Of a DNA stretch of 64,000 nt, positions 10,741 through 22,259 are shown in pieces; position 1 is the first letter of the stretch; every line of letters begins with the position of its first letter. The stretch is from positions 1,109,336 to 1,173,335 of the forward strand of contig JAKSZT010017954.1 of the NCBI GenBank assembly GCA_026826555.1, in the 5' to 3' direction. The notes beneath the pieces were generated by a model, which saw nothing but the letters and a program-made list of their open reading frames with translations, was not told the origin of the DNA and made no database searches. The DNA comes from Tolypeutes matacus. Its lineage: Eukaryota > Chordata > Mammalia > Cingulata > Chlamyphoridae. The position numbers and the translations under genes were made by a program.

Positions 10741-11820
10741 TTTTTCTCTTTACATAATTAACTTTTCTTCTAGAGGAGTTTTAGGTTTATAGGAGAATTT
10801 CACAGAAATTAAAGCACATGGAGTTACCATATACACCCCTCCCATACAGTTTCCTCTGTCATTATCATCTTGAATGAGTGTGGTATGTGTGTTACAATTG
10901 ATGAACCAATATCGGTATGTCATTAATAACAAAAGGCCATATTTTATATGTAATTACAGCTCTATGGGTTTTGACAAATGTGTAATGTCGTGTATCCACC
11001 AGCACAATGTCATACAGTGTAGTTTCACTGCCCTAAAAACACCCCATGCTCCACCTATTCCTCCGAACCCATGGCAGCCACTGATCTTTTTACTGCCCCT
11101 GTAGTTGTGTCTTTTTCACAATGGAATCATACAGTCTGTAGCCTTTGTAGACTGCATCCTTTCTTTCAGCAGTATGCATTTAAGACTGCCCCATGTTTCT
11201 TCATGGCTTGATAGCTTACTTCTTTTTATTACCCAGTAATATTCCATTGTATGAGTGTGCCCCACAGTTTGTGTATCCATTCACCTATGGAAGGGCATCT
11301 TGATGGGTTCCAGTTTTTTGGCCATCATGAATGAAGCTGCTGTAAACATTCTTGTGCGGGTTTTCGTGTGGACATGAGTTTTCGACGCCATTGCTGGCTC
11401 ATATGGTAAACCTATGTTTAGCTTGGTAAGAAACTACTGCCAAACTGTCTTCCAAAGTGGCTGTACCATTTTGCCTTCCCACCAGCAAGAAATGAGAGTT
11501 TCTTCTGCTCCGTGTCTTCACCAGCTGCCACACTGCTTTGATTGCAGTTACTTTATAATAGTCTTGAAATTAAGTAATATAAGTCTTCCAACTTTATTGT
11601 CTTTTTTTTCCCAAGGTTGTTCTGGCTACTCTAGGTCCTTTGCATTTTCATATGGACTTTTACCTCTGGTAATATTCTTTATTCTGAAATCTTCTTTGCC
11701 TAACATTAATATAGTCACTTCAGCTTTCTTTTGATTAGGAGTTGCATGGTTTACCTTTTTCTATTCCTCATCTTTTAACCTCTTTGTATCTTTACATTTA
11801 AAGTGGATTTCTTGCTTTTT
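10741..11820 (-). mobile_element. L1M 3' UTR plus truncated ORF2
   Basis: A T-rich start at 10728-10745 is followed by a well-preserved L1M 3' UTR ('gaggagttttaggtttatag', 'acaattgatgaaccaatat'). After about 11530 it jumps to two non-adjacent ORF2 segments, so it carries internal deletions. Confidence 0.85.
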
Positions 11821-11887
11821 TAAAAAGTGGTCTTGCTTTTTTAAAGATCTAGAAAGGACTTTCGGTCACATTTTTATGTGTTTCTCT

Positions 11888-12015
11888 TTTATAGATGAGG
11901 AAACTGAGGCTCAGAGGGGAGAAATGACTTGGCCAGGTCATTCAGCGAGGAAGGGGCAAAACCAGAGCTGGAACCTGGGTTGTTTTGCTCCTGATCGGGT
12001 GCTCTTTACCCTAAG
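11888..12015 (-). mobile_element. MIR fragment
   Basis: Contains the MIR core in reverse: 'agatgaggaaactgaggctc' followed by 'gaaatgacttggccaggtca'. Confidence 0.85.
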
Positions 12016-12579
12016 TCACCCAGAGTCGCTGAGGTCACGGCAAATCCCACCCAAACGCATCCGAGCACAAGGGGCAGGTCCTTGGGACTCTGGGCTGGCT
12101 CCTCCCTGCAAAACCTAAGGTGGCCTGGAACCTCGTGTTTTAGAGGCCACTGCCACAAACACAGCAGATGAACCCAAACATCAGGACATGATAAGTTAAC
12201 TCCGTTAAGGGGTTTTTCCTCCCCCCTGCCCCAGCTGGAGCCCTGACCAGGACAGGAAATAAATCCCCTGAGCCCCATATGGCCACGGGCAGGCCTAGGG
12301 CGAGGTGGCTTAGCTAGTGCATCCAAGCATTGCGCTGATTGATTTGAGTCCAAGATGATGGTGACATTTCACCCCTGGCCCTCGCTCTGCCTATGACCAT
12401 GGTTGTGTTTTGAATGGCTGAGGGTTCAAAGCCAGAAAGTGTTCTCCTGGGAGGAGGCTGCAGCCTCCTGGCCACTCTGCAGAGCTCAGTGTTTCAAAGA
12501 AGTTATCCTTAGTAAACCTGGTGATGGCTCTGATACTTGCCTTCCACGACTGTCATTAAAGCTAGGGACAAGCAAGTAG
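12016..12579. other. Unique sequence
   Basis: No gene or repeat recognised. The open frame on the minus strand at 12006-12353 starts inside the MIR and shows no family signature. Confidence 0.4.
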
Positions 12580-12655
12580 GACAATTTATTCAAATTAGCC
12601 AAGTGCCTAGGAAGTTCCGGGCACTGTGCTAGATGCTTGGGTCACAGGGATGCCA
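12580..12655 (-). mobile_element. L2 3' end fragment
   Basis: 'gggcactgtgctagatgctt' preceded by 'caatttattca' is the reversed L2 terminal motif. Confidence 0.7.
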
Positions 12656-13689
12656 AGGGGATGTCAGGAGCTCCCAGGCTGGATGTGTTGGTGGCCTTGG
12701 CAGCGTCCAGAGGAGTGAGAAAATAACCCCAATGTGGTGAAATAGGGGCTTTGCTAGAGGTGGGCTGGAGATGCTGGCTCCCAAAGGAGGTGAGGGGGAG
12801 GCTCCTTCTCCAGCTCATGACCCTGCCCTGACTGTAGGGGTGGAGGCCAAGTGATGGGGAGAGGAGGGGCCCGGGGCTGCGGCCAGCTCTCTGCCTGACT
12901 GTAATCCTCACCACAGCCACATTACAGCTGGGAAAGTTGGCCTGAGCAGGCGGCTGGTCTGGGTGAGGCCCAGAGTGGGAGGTGGTGGGTTCTCGAGCCC
13001 AGCCCTGGAGTCTCCGGGGTCCTTCTCTTCCCACCTCCCAGTGCTGCATCTGTGGACTCTGAGGAAGCACCACACAGCTCCATGGGGCTCCATTCTGTGA
13101 GGGCCTGGTTTGGCCGAGCTGCCCTCCCCTGAAGAAGGGTGGGGACCTGCCTCTGGCTGCCACCTTCTGGGCCATCCGAGTGCCTGTGGGGAAACCTGAC
13201 CTGATTTGATGTGATAAGGTGACAGCATAGTTTGTATTTTCATGAGGGGAGGGACGGGGACCCTTGGACACTTGGCACCCGCCCCACCTGCTTGTGGACC
13301 TGGCTGGCTCCTTGGTGTTGCCAGCGGGACCGAGGTAGCCCTGGGCTTGGGCTGGCCCCTGTGATCTGGAGCCTCCGCCCACCCCTGGTTGACAGTAGCT
13401 CCAGGGTGCCCCACTCTAAGTGAGCACTGCTGGGGAGAATCTGGGTTGTCAACAGCCACCTCATATCCTGCCTCAGATCTCAGCCTCAAATCTGCCCTTC
13501 AGCCACCAGCAGAGAGACCCCCTAATGGGCGGGTGAGACCTTGCTGCTGCCCAGCTGAACCCCGCCCCCATTGCTTCCTTCCTCAGAGGAAGGTGCCAGC
13601 CCCTTACGCCCCCAGCCTCCCTCTGGTCTCAGCTTCTGAGTCTCCTCCCCTCATGCTTCCAGCTCTAGCAAAACCGAGCAGCTTTTTAA
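12656..13689. other. Unique GC-rich sequence
   Basis: About 1 kb with no recognised repeat. A 246-residue and a 193-residue frame overlap on the minus strand. Both are proline/serine/glycine-rich and look like chance frames in GC-rich DNA. Confidence 0.4.
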
Positions 13690-13980
13690 TCATCTGAATG
13701 CACCAGACTGCTTCCTGCTCCTTGCCTTGGCCCTGGCTGTTCCCAGCTGGAAATGCTGTTCCCCACACTGCCTGGCCCTGGATTTCCTAGTCATTTCTTA
13801 AATCTTGCTGGTGTGCCCCTTCCTTCTGGAAGCCTTCCCCGCAGGCGGATTTCCCGTCAGACTGCCCCGCTACCCCGTGCACTCTCGGAAGGCAGGAGCT
13901 GAGGCCATCTCCTCTCTGTCCTAGAGCCCGATAGAAGGCCCCGCACGTGGGAGGCACGCGATGAGTGTTTGTTAAATTAG
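13690..13980 (+). mobile_element. L2 3' end
   Basis: Shows the L2 order: 'aaatgctgttccccacact', 'ggaagccttccccg', then 'gatgagtgtttgttaaatta' at the 3' end. Moderately diverged. Confidence 0.82.
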
Positions 13981-14059
13981 AGAAGTTTGGCTCCTGGCGT
14001 TCCTGTGCAGAGCCAAGGACCCCTGCTCAGAAGACCCCGCCTGAGCTCTGCGCAGCTGT

Positions 14060-14155
14060 TCAAGTGCCCTTCTGAACCTGGCAAGGCCCTTCCTGGCTCG
14101 GTCTCATCTGTATGAGGGGCAGGTGGCCTAAGGTGCCTCCCGGCTCAGGCCTTCT
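14060..14155 (+). mobile_element. MIR fragment
   Basis: 'ggtctcatctgtatgagggg' followed by 'ggcctaaggtgcctcccggc' matches the second half of MIR. Confidence 0.6.
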
Positions 14156-14234
14156 CCAGGTCGTGGGTGTGTGGGGCTTGAGCCAAACAGTGAACACTGA
14201 ACCTGGGCCTTCTCCCCGCCCCCCAACTTCAAAC

Positions 14235-14425
14235 ATCTGGAGAGGTTGAAAGAAAATTACAGAGAGCACCCTCCTAGGGTAATATTTGAATCGTTGGCTG
14301 TATTTGCTTTGTCACATATCTGTCTTCCATCCTTCTTATTTTTTGATGCATTTCAAAGTAAACTGCTGACATCAACACCCTTTTCACCTCGGCTGCTTAG
14401 GCACATTTGTATCCAGCAGGCGTTT
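14235..14425 (-). mobile_element. Probable old L1 3' UTR fragment
   Basis: AT-rich island in GC-rich DNA whose wording ('gatgcatttcaaagtaaact', 'ctgacatcaaca') resembles an L1M/L1ME 3' UTR segment. Orientation is uncertain. Confidence 0.4.
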
Positions 14426-15180
14426 ACTGCTGGCAGCCGTGAGCTTTCGTGGACATGAGTCATCTTGTCTTCAAGACCACGTGGAAGGCAGCCACGCTTC
14501 TTCCACCTGACAGATGGGGACGTGAGGCCCTCAGGACCCGGGCGGTGGGGGTGAGAGGTGTGAAGACCAGGTGGCCCAGCCGAGAGGGGTGGCAGGGTTG
14601 GACGTGCGCCCTGGCAGGAAGCCCCTGGCCCCAAGCCCTGCGCCCTGCCCTGCACCGCACTGCCTCTTTGCTTTTCCTGCTTGTAGCTCCCCACCTGCAG
14701 CAGCCCACGCGCATCGGAAGTCCACCCCACCTTGCTGCCCCCTGCCCCTCTGATGGGCTTTCCTGATCCCGCTCCACCCCAATCCGGCCCCCGAGGCAGG
14801 GCTGTGAGCTTTTCTTCTCTGGAGAGGAAGACTTGTGCGGCTGGGCCTGCACCTTCTGGCTCCCAGACCCCGGAGGGTTTGTATGCCCCACCACAGACCT
14901 CACGGAGCTGGGAGTTAAAGCGCTGAGGCTGCCGGGACTGTGACGGGGGGCAGCCATGCTTCCCGTCCCTTCTCCCCTTCTGGTCTGGTCCTTCTGGGCT
15001 CAGAGTGGGCCAGGCGAGGCCGACTGCAGGGCTGGGGCCGGGCCTCTGGCGCCCCCTGGAGGCCGCCTGCTGCCATCCTCTCATGCGCCACCCCCAGGTT
15101 CGCCCCCAGGAAGGGACAGCAGCTGGTAGAGGGACGGGATTCACTCGCGCATCCTCGACTCAGCATTGTGGGTGCCTTCG
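14426..15180. other. Unique, CpG-containing GC-rich sequence
   Basis: High GC, with CpGs concentrated at about 14940-15180. It could be a small CpG island. No promoter or first exon can be shown. Open frames of 263 and 165 residues on the minus strand have no recognisable domains. Confidence 0.35.
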
Positions 15181-15340
15181 CGGAGGTGGCCGTAGGTTAA
15201 ATCAACTTCGTAAGGAGGCCAGCGGCACACTGGCCACAGATGTGAGGAGGCGCAGGGAGGGTTGCGTGTTCTCCCCCAAGAGAAAGGCACGAGCAAAATT
15301 CAAATGGCAATTGTCTAATCATTTTTAATTTCCAGACAGG
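15181..15340. promoter_or_regulatory. Candidate conserved non-coding element
   Basis: Low-repeat stretch ending in AT-rich text with homeodomain-like cores (TAATCA at 15316-15321, TTTTAAT at 15323-15329) and a CAATTG E-box-like site at 15308-15313. This is an inference from composition and motifs only. Confidence 0.25.
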
Positions 15341-15349
15341 TGCCGAGGT

Positions 15350-15490
15350 GTTGTGGAAGGACTGGGGTTTAGAGTTAGGAGATCTTGGGTCAAATCAGCA
15401 CATCGGTTTCTTCGTGGATAAAATGCAGGTCATGCCCGGCCTGCCTCGTGCATGAGATAATGTATAAGAGAGTTATTTATTGTTGTTACC
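15350..15490 (+). mobile_element. MIR fragment
   Basis: 'gactggggtttagagttagg' and 'catgagataatgtataagag' are the 5' and 3' parts of MIR. The central consensus is shortened. Confidence 0.7.
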
Positions 15491-16157
15491 AGGGCCTGCA
15501 GTACTTGTTAAAGGGAATACAGAAATAACAGAGTCGTCTAATTGGTGAGCAGTTCATTAGGTGATGTTAAGTGAGGTTGTAATGGCAGCTCTATTGTGGG
15601 TGGGTGAGGCCATTTGGGCTTTAGCGAGTGGGACACGTGTTTTCAAGGTAAAGTGTTGACAGCACCCACGTGAAGCTTAGAAAACACCAATTTTCATCTC
15701 CTGCCTGTGCGTGGAGTCTCAGCTACTGCTGGAGAGGTGGCTCGGCACCTCCTGGTCCCTGGCTCCTGGGGAGCAAGTTAAGCAGGGCTGCGCGCCCAGG
15801 CCCTGCCTGTTTCTCCTGAATAGGAACCTCTGGGGGCCGACCCAGGCACCTGTGTGTTTAACATCCTCGCCAGGTGAGGTCTCTCGTGCAGGTGGCCCAG
15901 GTCAGCCAAGCTGGCCCCTTCTGGGGACACTGGTGGCGGCTCTGAAGAAGCCCCTGAGTATTGCTTCTGCCAGTGAGGAAAGGCCCCCACCCCACCCCAC
16001 TGTGGCCTGAGAAGGTCAGTCCATGCACAGGGTCAAGGCCAAGTGAATGGAGAACATGGGAACTCAGGAGTGCTTTTGCTGGTTGGGTTCCGAGGAAGGA
16101 GACTGCGAGTGGGAAGTTTACTGGGGACGCTCTGGAGAGCACCTGAGACCTGAAGGG
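15491..16157. other. Unique sequence
   Basis: No repeat or gene recognised. Confidence 0.4.
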
Positions 16158-16353
16158 CAGGGGTTCTTAACAAGGGGCCCGTGAGCCTGAATTGAAATTC
16201 AAAAAAGCATTATCCTTGTGGGGACATGTTGGTGTGGGTGTGATATATTTATTAAATAATACACATATATATAGTGCGGACTTAGTTAGGGGTCCGTGGT
16301 TTTCACCTGACTGGCAAAGGGATCCATGGAACAAAAAAGATTAAGAACCCCTG
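16158..16353. mobile_element. Non-autonomous hAT-type DNA transposon with perfect terminal inverted repeats
   Basis: A 196-base element bounded by CAGGGGTTCTTAA (16158-16170) and its exact reverse complement (16341-16353). The interior is AT-rich, and 'ggggtccgtgg' near the right end recalls hAT-Charlie-type MER elements. The adjacent 8-mers CTGAAGGG and TGTTAGGG are a weak, eroded candidate target duplication. Confidence 0.82.
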
Positions 16354-16824
16354 TGTTAGGGGAAGGAAGGAAGCTGGACCCAGCAGCCGAGAAGCTGTGC
16401 AGTGCCGTCTTGACAGAGGGCCAGGCCCTCAGGAGCTCCAAAGATGGACAGCTCTTCGAGCTTCTCGAGTTGGGGACAAAGATGCCCTCTATAGTCTCAG
16501 GTGGATCCAGGATGGGCTGCAGCCCCCTGGGAAGGAGCATGACCTTGGGTGAGACTGCTGGGGCAATTTCCAAGGGAGCCGGCAGGGGGAGCTCCCGGCC
16601 CCCAGCCTCCCCAGCAGCTGGGGAGTGACTCCAGCCTGCAGGGGGCATCTGGGTTTGCAGCTATGACTATCTGCCCATCCCAGCGGGGCGGGACCGGGCA
16701 CGGAGAAGCCGACAGACAGGTCCAGAGGGGAGTGGAGGGCACAGTCAAAGGGAGGCCCAGAGTGGCGGGAGATTCTGAAGCTGTCCCTGTACCGTTCTCC
16801 ACACTAAAGATCACCGAATTTGAG
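16354..16824. other. Unique GC-rich sequence
   Basis: Nothing recognised. Confidence 0.4.
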
Positions 16825-16905
16825 CAGAATGGGGTTCACATCCAGCTCCCCCACTACCTTGAGCTTTAGCTTGTCACACCTGGAAAACAGGCCACGTCGG
16901 CTAGC
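16825..16905 (+). mobile_element. Probable MIR fragment
   Basis: 'ggggttcacatccagctccc' followed by 'cacacctggaaaacaggcc' follows the MIR order but is strongly diverged. Confidence 0.45.
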
Positions 16906-17889
16906 TCACGAGGTGGACGTGTGGATGTGCAAGGAGTTTGTTCTCGCATTCCCAAGTGAGGTGTGAGAGCAGTACATTGAACGCACAGAGGTTGAGGAGG
17001 GGGTCCCTCACTGTGGGACCCTACCCCTCGCCCACAGGGAGGCTCTTGAAGGACAGAAATGAGGAGGGACTTTTGGAGGCAGTAGCCCCAAGTCCTCCCT
17101 CCCACCCCAGGATGACAGTGAGGCCTGCTTCCCCTTCACCAGGAGTTACGACAGAGGGCCTGGAGAGGACCTCGTGCCTGTGGATTTGCAGTTTCTCTTC
17201 ATAGAGTGTCTCCACTTCTTTTCTCCCTGAACAGGTTCAGTTTTCCCAGCCTTTTCCTAGCAGATGGGCCTCCCTGGCTCCATCTAGCTGCCTTGCCTGG
17301 TCTCCAGCCGCTGGAGGGGGACGATAGGCGAGGTCTGGGGCCTAAGCCATGGGGCTTCAAGCTGCTCCTGATTTGCCTTCTGGGCAATGTGCTCCATTAA
17401 AAAATTTCTCTTCCTTGTGCCACAGGACTGACTGTGGCCAGCTTGGGGTCCACTGGGAACCCAGAACTTCTTCCTTACACCATTTTAATGGAGATTTTGC
17501 AGCCTCTGGGCCCTGGGCTGGAGGGAGGGGAAGGCAGAGGCCTCCAGCTTTGCTGCCCAGCCACCTCATTCCCCTCCCTGCAATCCCTACACAGGACAAC
17601 ATCAGGAAGTACTTGGGACCCAGCATGGCGCTGATATTAGCCATCAGGCCCCTTCCCATGTAACCGGAAACCCATGAACAGAGTGCGGGCTGGTTTTACA
17701 AACAGACTGAGTTGATCGGAGAGCAGAGTCTCACCTCCAGGGCCCACACACGTCCCCCGGAGCGTGAGCGTGAGCCAGGGCAGCTGGCCCTGGGAAGGAC
17801 GTCCTGCAGCACCTCCTGGGCCGGTGGTTTCCACCCAGTTGGAAGGAGAGACAGGGTGGGCCGCCCTGCCCCATCACGCCCAGAGCTAA
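16906..17889. other. Unique sequence
   Basis: About 1 kb with no recognised repeat, splice-bounded exon or RNA gene. Confidence 0.4.
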
Positions 17890-17990
17890 CTGCATTGCCT
17901 GTGTTGGCTCGGTTTCCCAGCTGGACTGTGAGCTCCTGGACAGCAGCCTCTGGGCTTGGCTTGCGTATCTTCCCTCACTTCCAGGCCAGC
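17890..17990 (+). mobile_element. L2-like fragment
   Basis: 'ggactgtgagctcctggaca' is the L2 3' end motif; the remainder is degraded. Confidence 0.5.
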
Positions 17991-18099
17991 AGCGGAGCAG
18001 TCCACTCTCCCTGCCGAGTGACTCTGTACCCCTCACCTGCTTGGAGAGCCGAAAGGCCACAGGCTTCTGCATCCCCCAGATCAAGGGTTTACACCATGG

Positions 18100-18152
18100 C
18101 TCTAAACTCTGAGCCTCACTTTCCTCATCTGTTAAGTGGGTACAGTGATGTC
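18100..18152 (+). mobile_element. MIR, left part, split by an LTR
   Basis: 'ctgagcctcactttcctcat' is the MIR core. The continuation ('cacggccagcccttaataga') is found at 18605-18680, on the other side of the LTR. Confidence 0.75.
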
Positions 18153-18598
18153 CATAGTCTTAGTCTGCCAGGGCTGCTATGAAAAATAACACAAATCGGG
18201 TTGCCTTAAACAGTGAGAATCGATTGTCTCACGTTTGGAGCAAGGTCTTGGCAGGCTGTGCTTTCTCCCAGAGTCTGGATTCTGGTGCTGGCTGGCCGCA
18301 ATCCTTGGGCTTCCTTGGCCTGTGCCACAAGCCGTCTCCTTCTGGAGTCTCCTCCTCCTGCTTGGTTGTCTGGCTCTGCCTCGATCTCCTCTCTTTGTAA
18401 GGAATCCAGCCATATGAACCAAGGCCCACCTGATTCCCCTTGGCCTCACCTACAGGGGATCTTCAAAGATCCTATTCATAAATGAGTCCACACCTCAACC
18501 AGTCATAGCGTCTTCAAAGTTCCCTCTTACAAATGGCGGGAATGCAGACGAAGACTTGCACATGTCTTTTGTGGGGTACAGGCTATTAGTCCCCAACA
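18153..18598 (-). mobile_element. Solitary MaLR-type LTR
   Basis: Left edge 'tcttagtctgccagggctgc' is the reversed end of MaLR/MLT1-MST LTRs. The right edge, read on minus, begins TGTTGGGGACTAATAG. About 446 bases long and inserted inside a MIR. No internal retroviral genes are attached. Confidence 0.75.
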
Positions 18599-18604
18599 CC
18601 GGTC

Positions 18605-18680
18605 TCGCAGAATTGTCCAGAGTAAAGGAGATGAATGAAAGGCACCGTGGCACACGGCCAGCCCTTAATAGATGGTCCTT
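18605..18680 (+). mobile_element. MIR, right part
   Basis: Completes the MIR interrupted at 18152 ('gagatgaatgaaaggcaccg'). Confidence 0.6.
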
Positions 18681-18863
18681 TTTATTCTCCCAAATAAATC
18701 ACAAATATCTTCCCAGATGGTTCTTGTTCACTATTATTACTCCCCCAGTTTGCCTGGTCCTTGGCACGCTGCAATCAGAAATACACATTGCCTGACTTTT
18801 GTATCTTCCCTTTTAGAATAGGGGTGTTCCATACTGAAAAATGAAGGCCTTGGTTATGTCCTG

Positions 18864-18865
18864 GT

Positions 18866-18909
<44 letters not shown>

Positions 18910-18950
18910 CAGAGAGAGAGAGACAGAGAAAGAGAGAGGAGACAGATAGA
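18864..18950. repeat. Compound TG/AG microsatellite
   Basis: (TG)n from 18864 to 18890, then (AG)n with CAGAGA interruptions to about 18950. The purine-only strand over the AG part can form triplex DNA, and the TG part can adopt Z-DNA. Confidence 0.98.
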
Positions 18951-19069
18951 TTTAGAGAGTTTAGTCTCTGCTTTCCTAAAGGGGAGTGGAGGTTTGGGGC
19001 TGGGATATGGGGTCCAGCCAAGCTCCCTTTCGAGGGCAGCCAGTCAGCCCCAGGGAAGCTGATGAATGC

Positions 19070-19170
19070 TGGGTGGTGTGGACAGAGCTTGGGGTTTGAG
19101 CCCAGAAGCTGGGACTGTTACCGGCTGGGTGGCCCTTGTCAACCACCCTGGAAGCTGAGAAGGCTGCAGG
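19070..19170 (+). mobile_element. Probable MIR fragment
   Basis: 'ggggtttgagcccagaagct' then 'ggctgggtggcccttgtcaa' resembles the MIR 5' half. Confidence 0.5.
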
Positions 19171-19919
19171 TCAGGGGCAAAGGTTACGGGCTTCCAAACC
19201 TGAAGGCAGCCTGGCTCTGCATTCCGCCTCCCCCTGAGGCCACACTGGCCTCTCTGGTGGCCTCGGGGGCCTCTACCACCCTGTCTAGCCTCCTGCACTC
19301 TCAGGGCCCAGCCAGGAGCCCTGTGGGATCACTCCCCGAGACCCAGAACGGTGGGGGGGGGGCGCAGCAGGGGACCAGGGCACCCACAGCTTTCTGGCCC
19401 TCTGTTTGTCTTCTCCTCGCCCACTGCCTGTCTTTCTGCTCCTTCCCCAGCTCTATCTGGCCATCCCACATTCTCGACCCCCCTCCCCCTGAAGCAGGGC
19501 TGCCGGGGAGGGGGGCTTTGAGCCCGATGAGCCGGTGTCTGCGGGCCTCGTCACCCCGCTCAGTTCTGGTTATTGTAAACTTCCCGCAGCACGAGGCACA
19601 CCTTACCATGATGTCATGTCTAGACGCCCAGGTCAGGTATAAATTAGGGAGACAAAGTAGCATGTTCAGTGGTTCAGTTGTAAAACTTTAACGAGAGATT
19701 TCTGTGTCTTGAACATGTGCTGGTGAAGACTGATCTGGGGGAGAGGAGGAGCTGCGTTCATTTCCCTTTCACTTCCCCTCCGTGTTGGGGGCCCAGGCAT
19801 CGCCTTTGAGGCTGGAGCCTTAGGACTCGGCTGAGACTCTGGCCTCAGGTGCGGCTTCTCCTGGAGTGGGAGGTGCCCGGAGCTGGTTTCTGCAGACCTA
19901 GAGCTGGAGCTCTTCCCGG
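19171..19919. other. Unique GC-rich sequence
   Basis: Contains a 10-base G run at 19353-19362. The 275-residue frame at 18864-19691 begins inside the microsatellite and is not gene-like. Confidence 0.4.
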
Positions 19920-20175
19920 CCTTGCAGGGAGGACCTTGGGCAAATCACAGCCTCCCAGGTCTCAGTTTTCTTATCTGTAAAATGGGGGGTGGGAGAGAGA
20001 ATCTTCCAGTACAAATGCTTCCCTCTGATCCTCTAAAACCTAGCAGATCAGTAGGTCTGCTGGTTGAGCAGCTGGAGTGCCTTTTTAAGCCCTATGTCCT
20101 GGGGCTGTGGTGACGAGAAATGCGGTAAGACAGCAAAGGCTTTGCAAACTGTAAAGTGCTGTGCTGATGGGAGGG
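19920..20175 (+). mobile_element. MIR, near full length
   Basis: 'ccttgggcaaatcacagcct', 'cagttttcttatctgtaaaa' and the 3' motif 'tttgcaaactgtaaagtgct' at 20141-20160 occur in order. Confidence 0.8.
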
Positions 20176-21499
20176 GCTGTCCTAGAAATTCTGGGGTCTC
20201 CTATGAAAAGGACTGAAAGCTAGGTTGGTGGCAATTTAGGGAACAGCCTTGTGCAAATGGAGATGGATACGGAAGCCTTCCCAAGTGGGACTGGATGTTC
20301 TGTCAACTGAGCAATCAGCTGAGCAGCAAGGCAACGAAGATGTCTATTTGGGGTCTTAGAATCACAGTTTGGGGAGCACAGATTCAGGTACCGACCCAAA
20401 TCGTGTCCCATCTTGTGGTTTTCTTCCGGTGTCCTGATGTCGTTAGGGTTCTGAGGAATGCTGTTGCCTGAGGCTTTGTGGACTTTGGCACTTGGTGATA
20501 GCTGGCGGAGATTTGCCTAACAGTGACCTCCACAACGACCTGACCTCGGGGCTCTGTTTCAAATCTCTTAGCCGTAGTGACTCTCTTTTTATTTCTTTTT
20601 AGCTAGGGAGGGTGGTGAAGACACCCACCTTGGGGCTTGATGGAGGAGGCAGTGGGAGGCCCCAGGGCGTCGGGCGGGGACATTCTAGGGTACCAGCAGC
20701 CATGTGGCCTAGCATAAGGGCCTGCTCCCGGCAGGGAGCCAGCACCAGGGCTCTGCTCTGATGACACACCAGGCTGGGTGACAGCAGGGCATTTGAACAG
20801 GGCGGCTGGTGGCACGCAGTGTCATAGTTTTGCTGCGTGGATGGGACCCTTCAACTGCAGGGCGGGGCCTTGGTACCCCCCAGTGTCAGCCATGTGCGCT
20901 GAGGACATGGAGCAGCGCGGTCCGAGTCCGTGAGGGCCGCGTGGCCAGGGTTGTGTAATGTGGGGCCACATCTCATCACGCCAAAAGGAAATGACCCCCA
21001 GGGCGGCTGGGATGGGGACAGCCCTTCCTGCGGCCAGCTGCTCCACCACCGAGTCGCATTTGTGAAGCACCCATAGGCTCTTAGGGGTCCACAAACACAG
21101 GAATCGGTGGCTCAGACCCTCACTCCTTCCAGCTGATGTGTGGCAGGACCTCAGGCTAGCTCCACTGAGGGAGTGCTTTGGCCCAGGGTCCCCTGTTCCC
21201 ACAAGAACTTCCTAAATGTCCTTTGTGGTCAAGCACTGCTGGAGTTTCCCTCAGGAGGGCTGAGTTTCCTGAATGTTCCAGAATCCCTAGCCCTGGCTCT
21301 GCCTCTGAACTCTTCCAGCTGTTATTTATGGCCGGGCCTCTCCTTCAGTGCTTCTCCTATGACTTGGGGCTTTTCTCTCAATTGCCTCCGTGTTTTATCT
21401 CCTCAGCCAGTCTCTGAGCTGCCTGAGGGCTGGGACTCCCACTGCTGCCTTTTGGTCTGGTAGGATCCAGCCCAGAGGAGGGGGAAAATGGGGGTTTGG
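20176..21499. other. Unique sequence, no gene found
   Basis: About 1.3 kb of mixed composition without recognised repeats, exons or structured RNA. Confidence 0.4.
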
Positions 21500-21720
21500 G
21501 GCCTTCAGACCTGCAGTCAAATCTGGCCCTGCCACTTCCTAGCTCTGAGACTTTGGGTGAGCCGTATGATTTCCCTGAGCCTCACTTTCCCTATCAATGA
21601 AATGGGGAGAAGGATGCTTACCCTGCAGGGGTGTTAGGAGGTCTAGGGGCTTCTGGAAGGTGCCTGGTTCAGTGCTCAGTACCTGGTGGAGACCCAGGAA
21701 GTGGGTCCAGCTCCTGGCAT
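21500..21720 (+). mobile_element. MIR containing the first copy of a local duplication
   Basis: MIR core at 21530-21620 ('gagactttgggtgagccgta', 'gagcctcactttccctatca') with MIR 3' text to about 21720 ('tgcctggttcagtgctcagt'). Positions 21511-21626 recur at 22047-22162 with only four differences. Confidence 0.85.
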
Positions 21721-21774
21721 GTGAAAAGTACCCACTGCCTTCCAGCTGACCAAGCACTGACCCTGTGGCTTTTT

Positions 21775-21955
21775 TTCATTTTACCTTCCTGGTCACCCTG
21801 TGGAGCAGGCATCCTCATGTTCCCATTCCACAGATGGGAAAGAGGAGGCTAAGTGATGAGATGAAGGCCGTGGGACAGTGAGTAATGGATCCAGAACTAA
21901 GACTAGAAGACAGGGCTCGCCTCCCCATTGCACCATGCTCATTGAGGAGGAAATG
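21775..21955 (-). mobile_element. MIR fragment
   Basis: 'cattccacagatgggaaaga' and 'ggctaagtgatgagatgaag' are the reversed MIR core. It lies between the two duplicated plus-strand MIR segments. Confidence 0.72.
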
Positions 21956-22046
21956 AATGAATAAATGATTCACATATGGGGGTGCAGTGTTGCTGGGACT
22001 GGTGCAGGGGCTTAGAGCTGTGGTGAGGAGGCCTGGGCCTGAGGAG

Positions 22047-22162
22047 CTGCAGTCAAATCTGGCCCTGCCACCTCCTAACTCTGAGACTTTGGGCGAGCCG
22101 TATGATTTCCCTGAGCCTCACTTTCCCTATCAATGAAGTGGGGAGAAGGATGCTTACCCTGC
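22047..22162 (+). repeat. Second copy of a 116-base MIR segment
   Basis: Same length as 21511-21626 with four substitutions, all transitions (about 97% identity). Two independent MIR insertions would differ far more, so this is a local DNA duplication of an existing MIR segment. Confidence 0.93.
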
Positions 22163-22259
22163 TGTGGCAACAGAATAGGTCTGCAGAGGCCTCCGTACTC
22201 CAAGGCCAAGGGTGGATTTCAGGGCCGCGGGCTGGCCTCATGGATCAGGGTGTGCAGAG

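Noticed and set aside
14353..15144. 263-residue minus-strand open frame
   Set aside because: GC-rich chance frame rich in Pro/Gly/Arg/Ser, overlapping equally long frames on both strands.
18864..19691. 275-residue plus-strand open frame
   Set aside because: It starts inside the TG/AG microsatellite (alternating Cys-Val then Arg-Glu) and shows no protein-like pattern afterwards.
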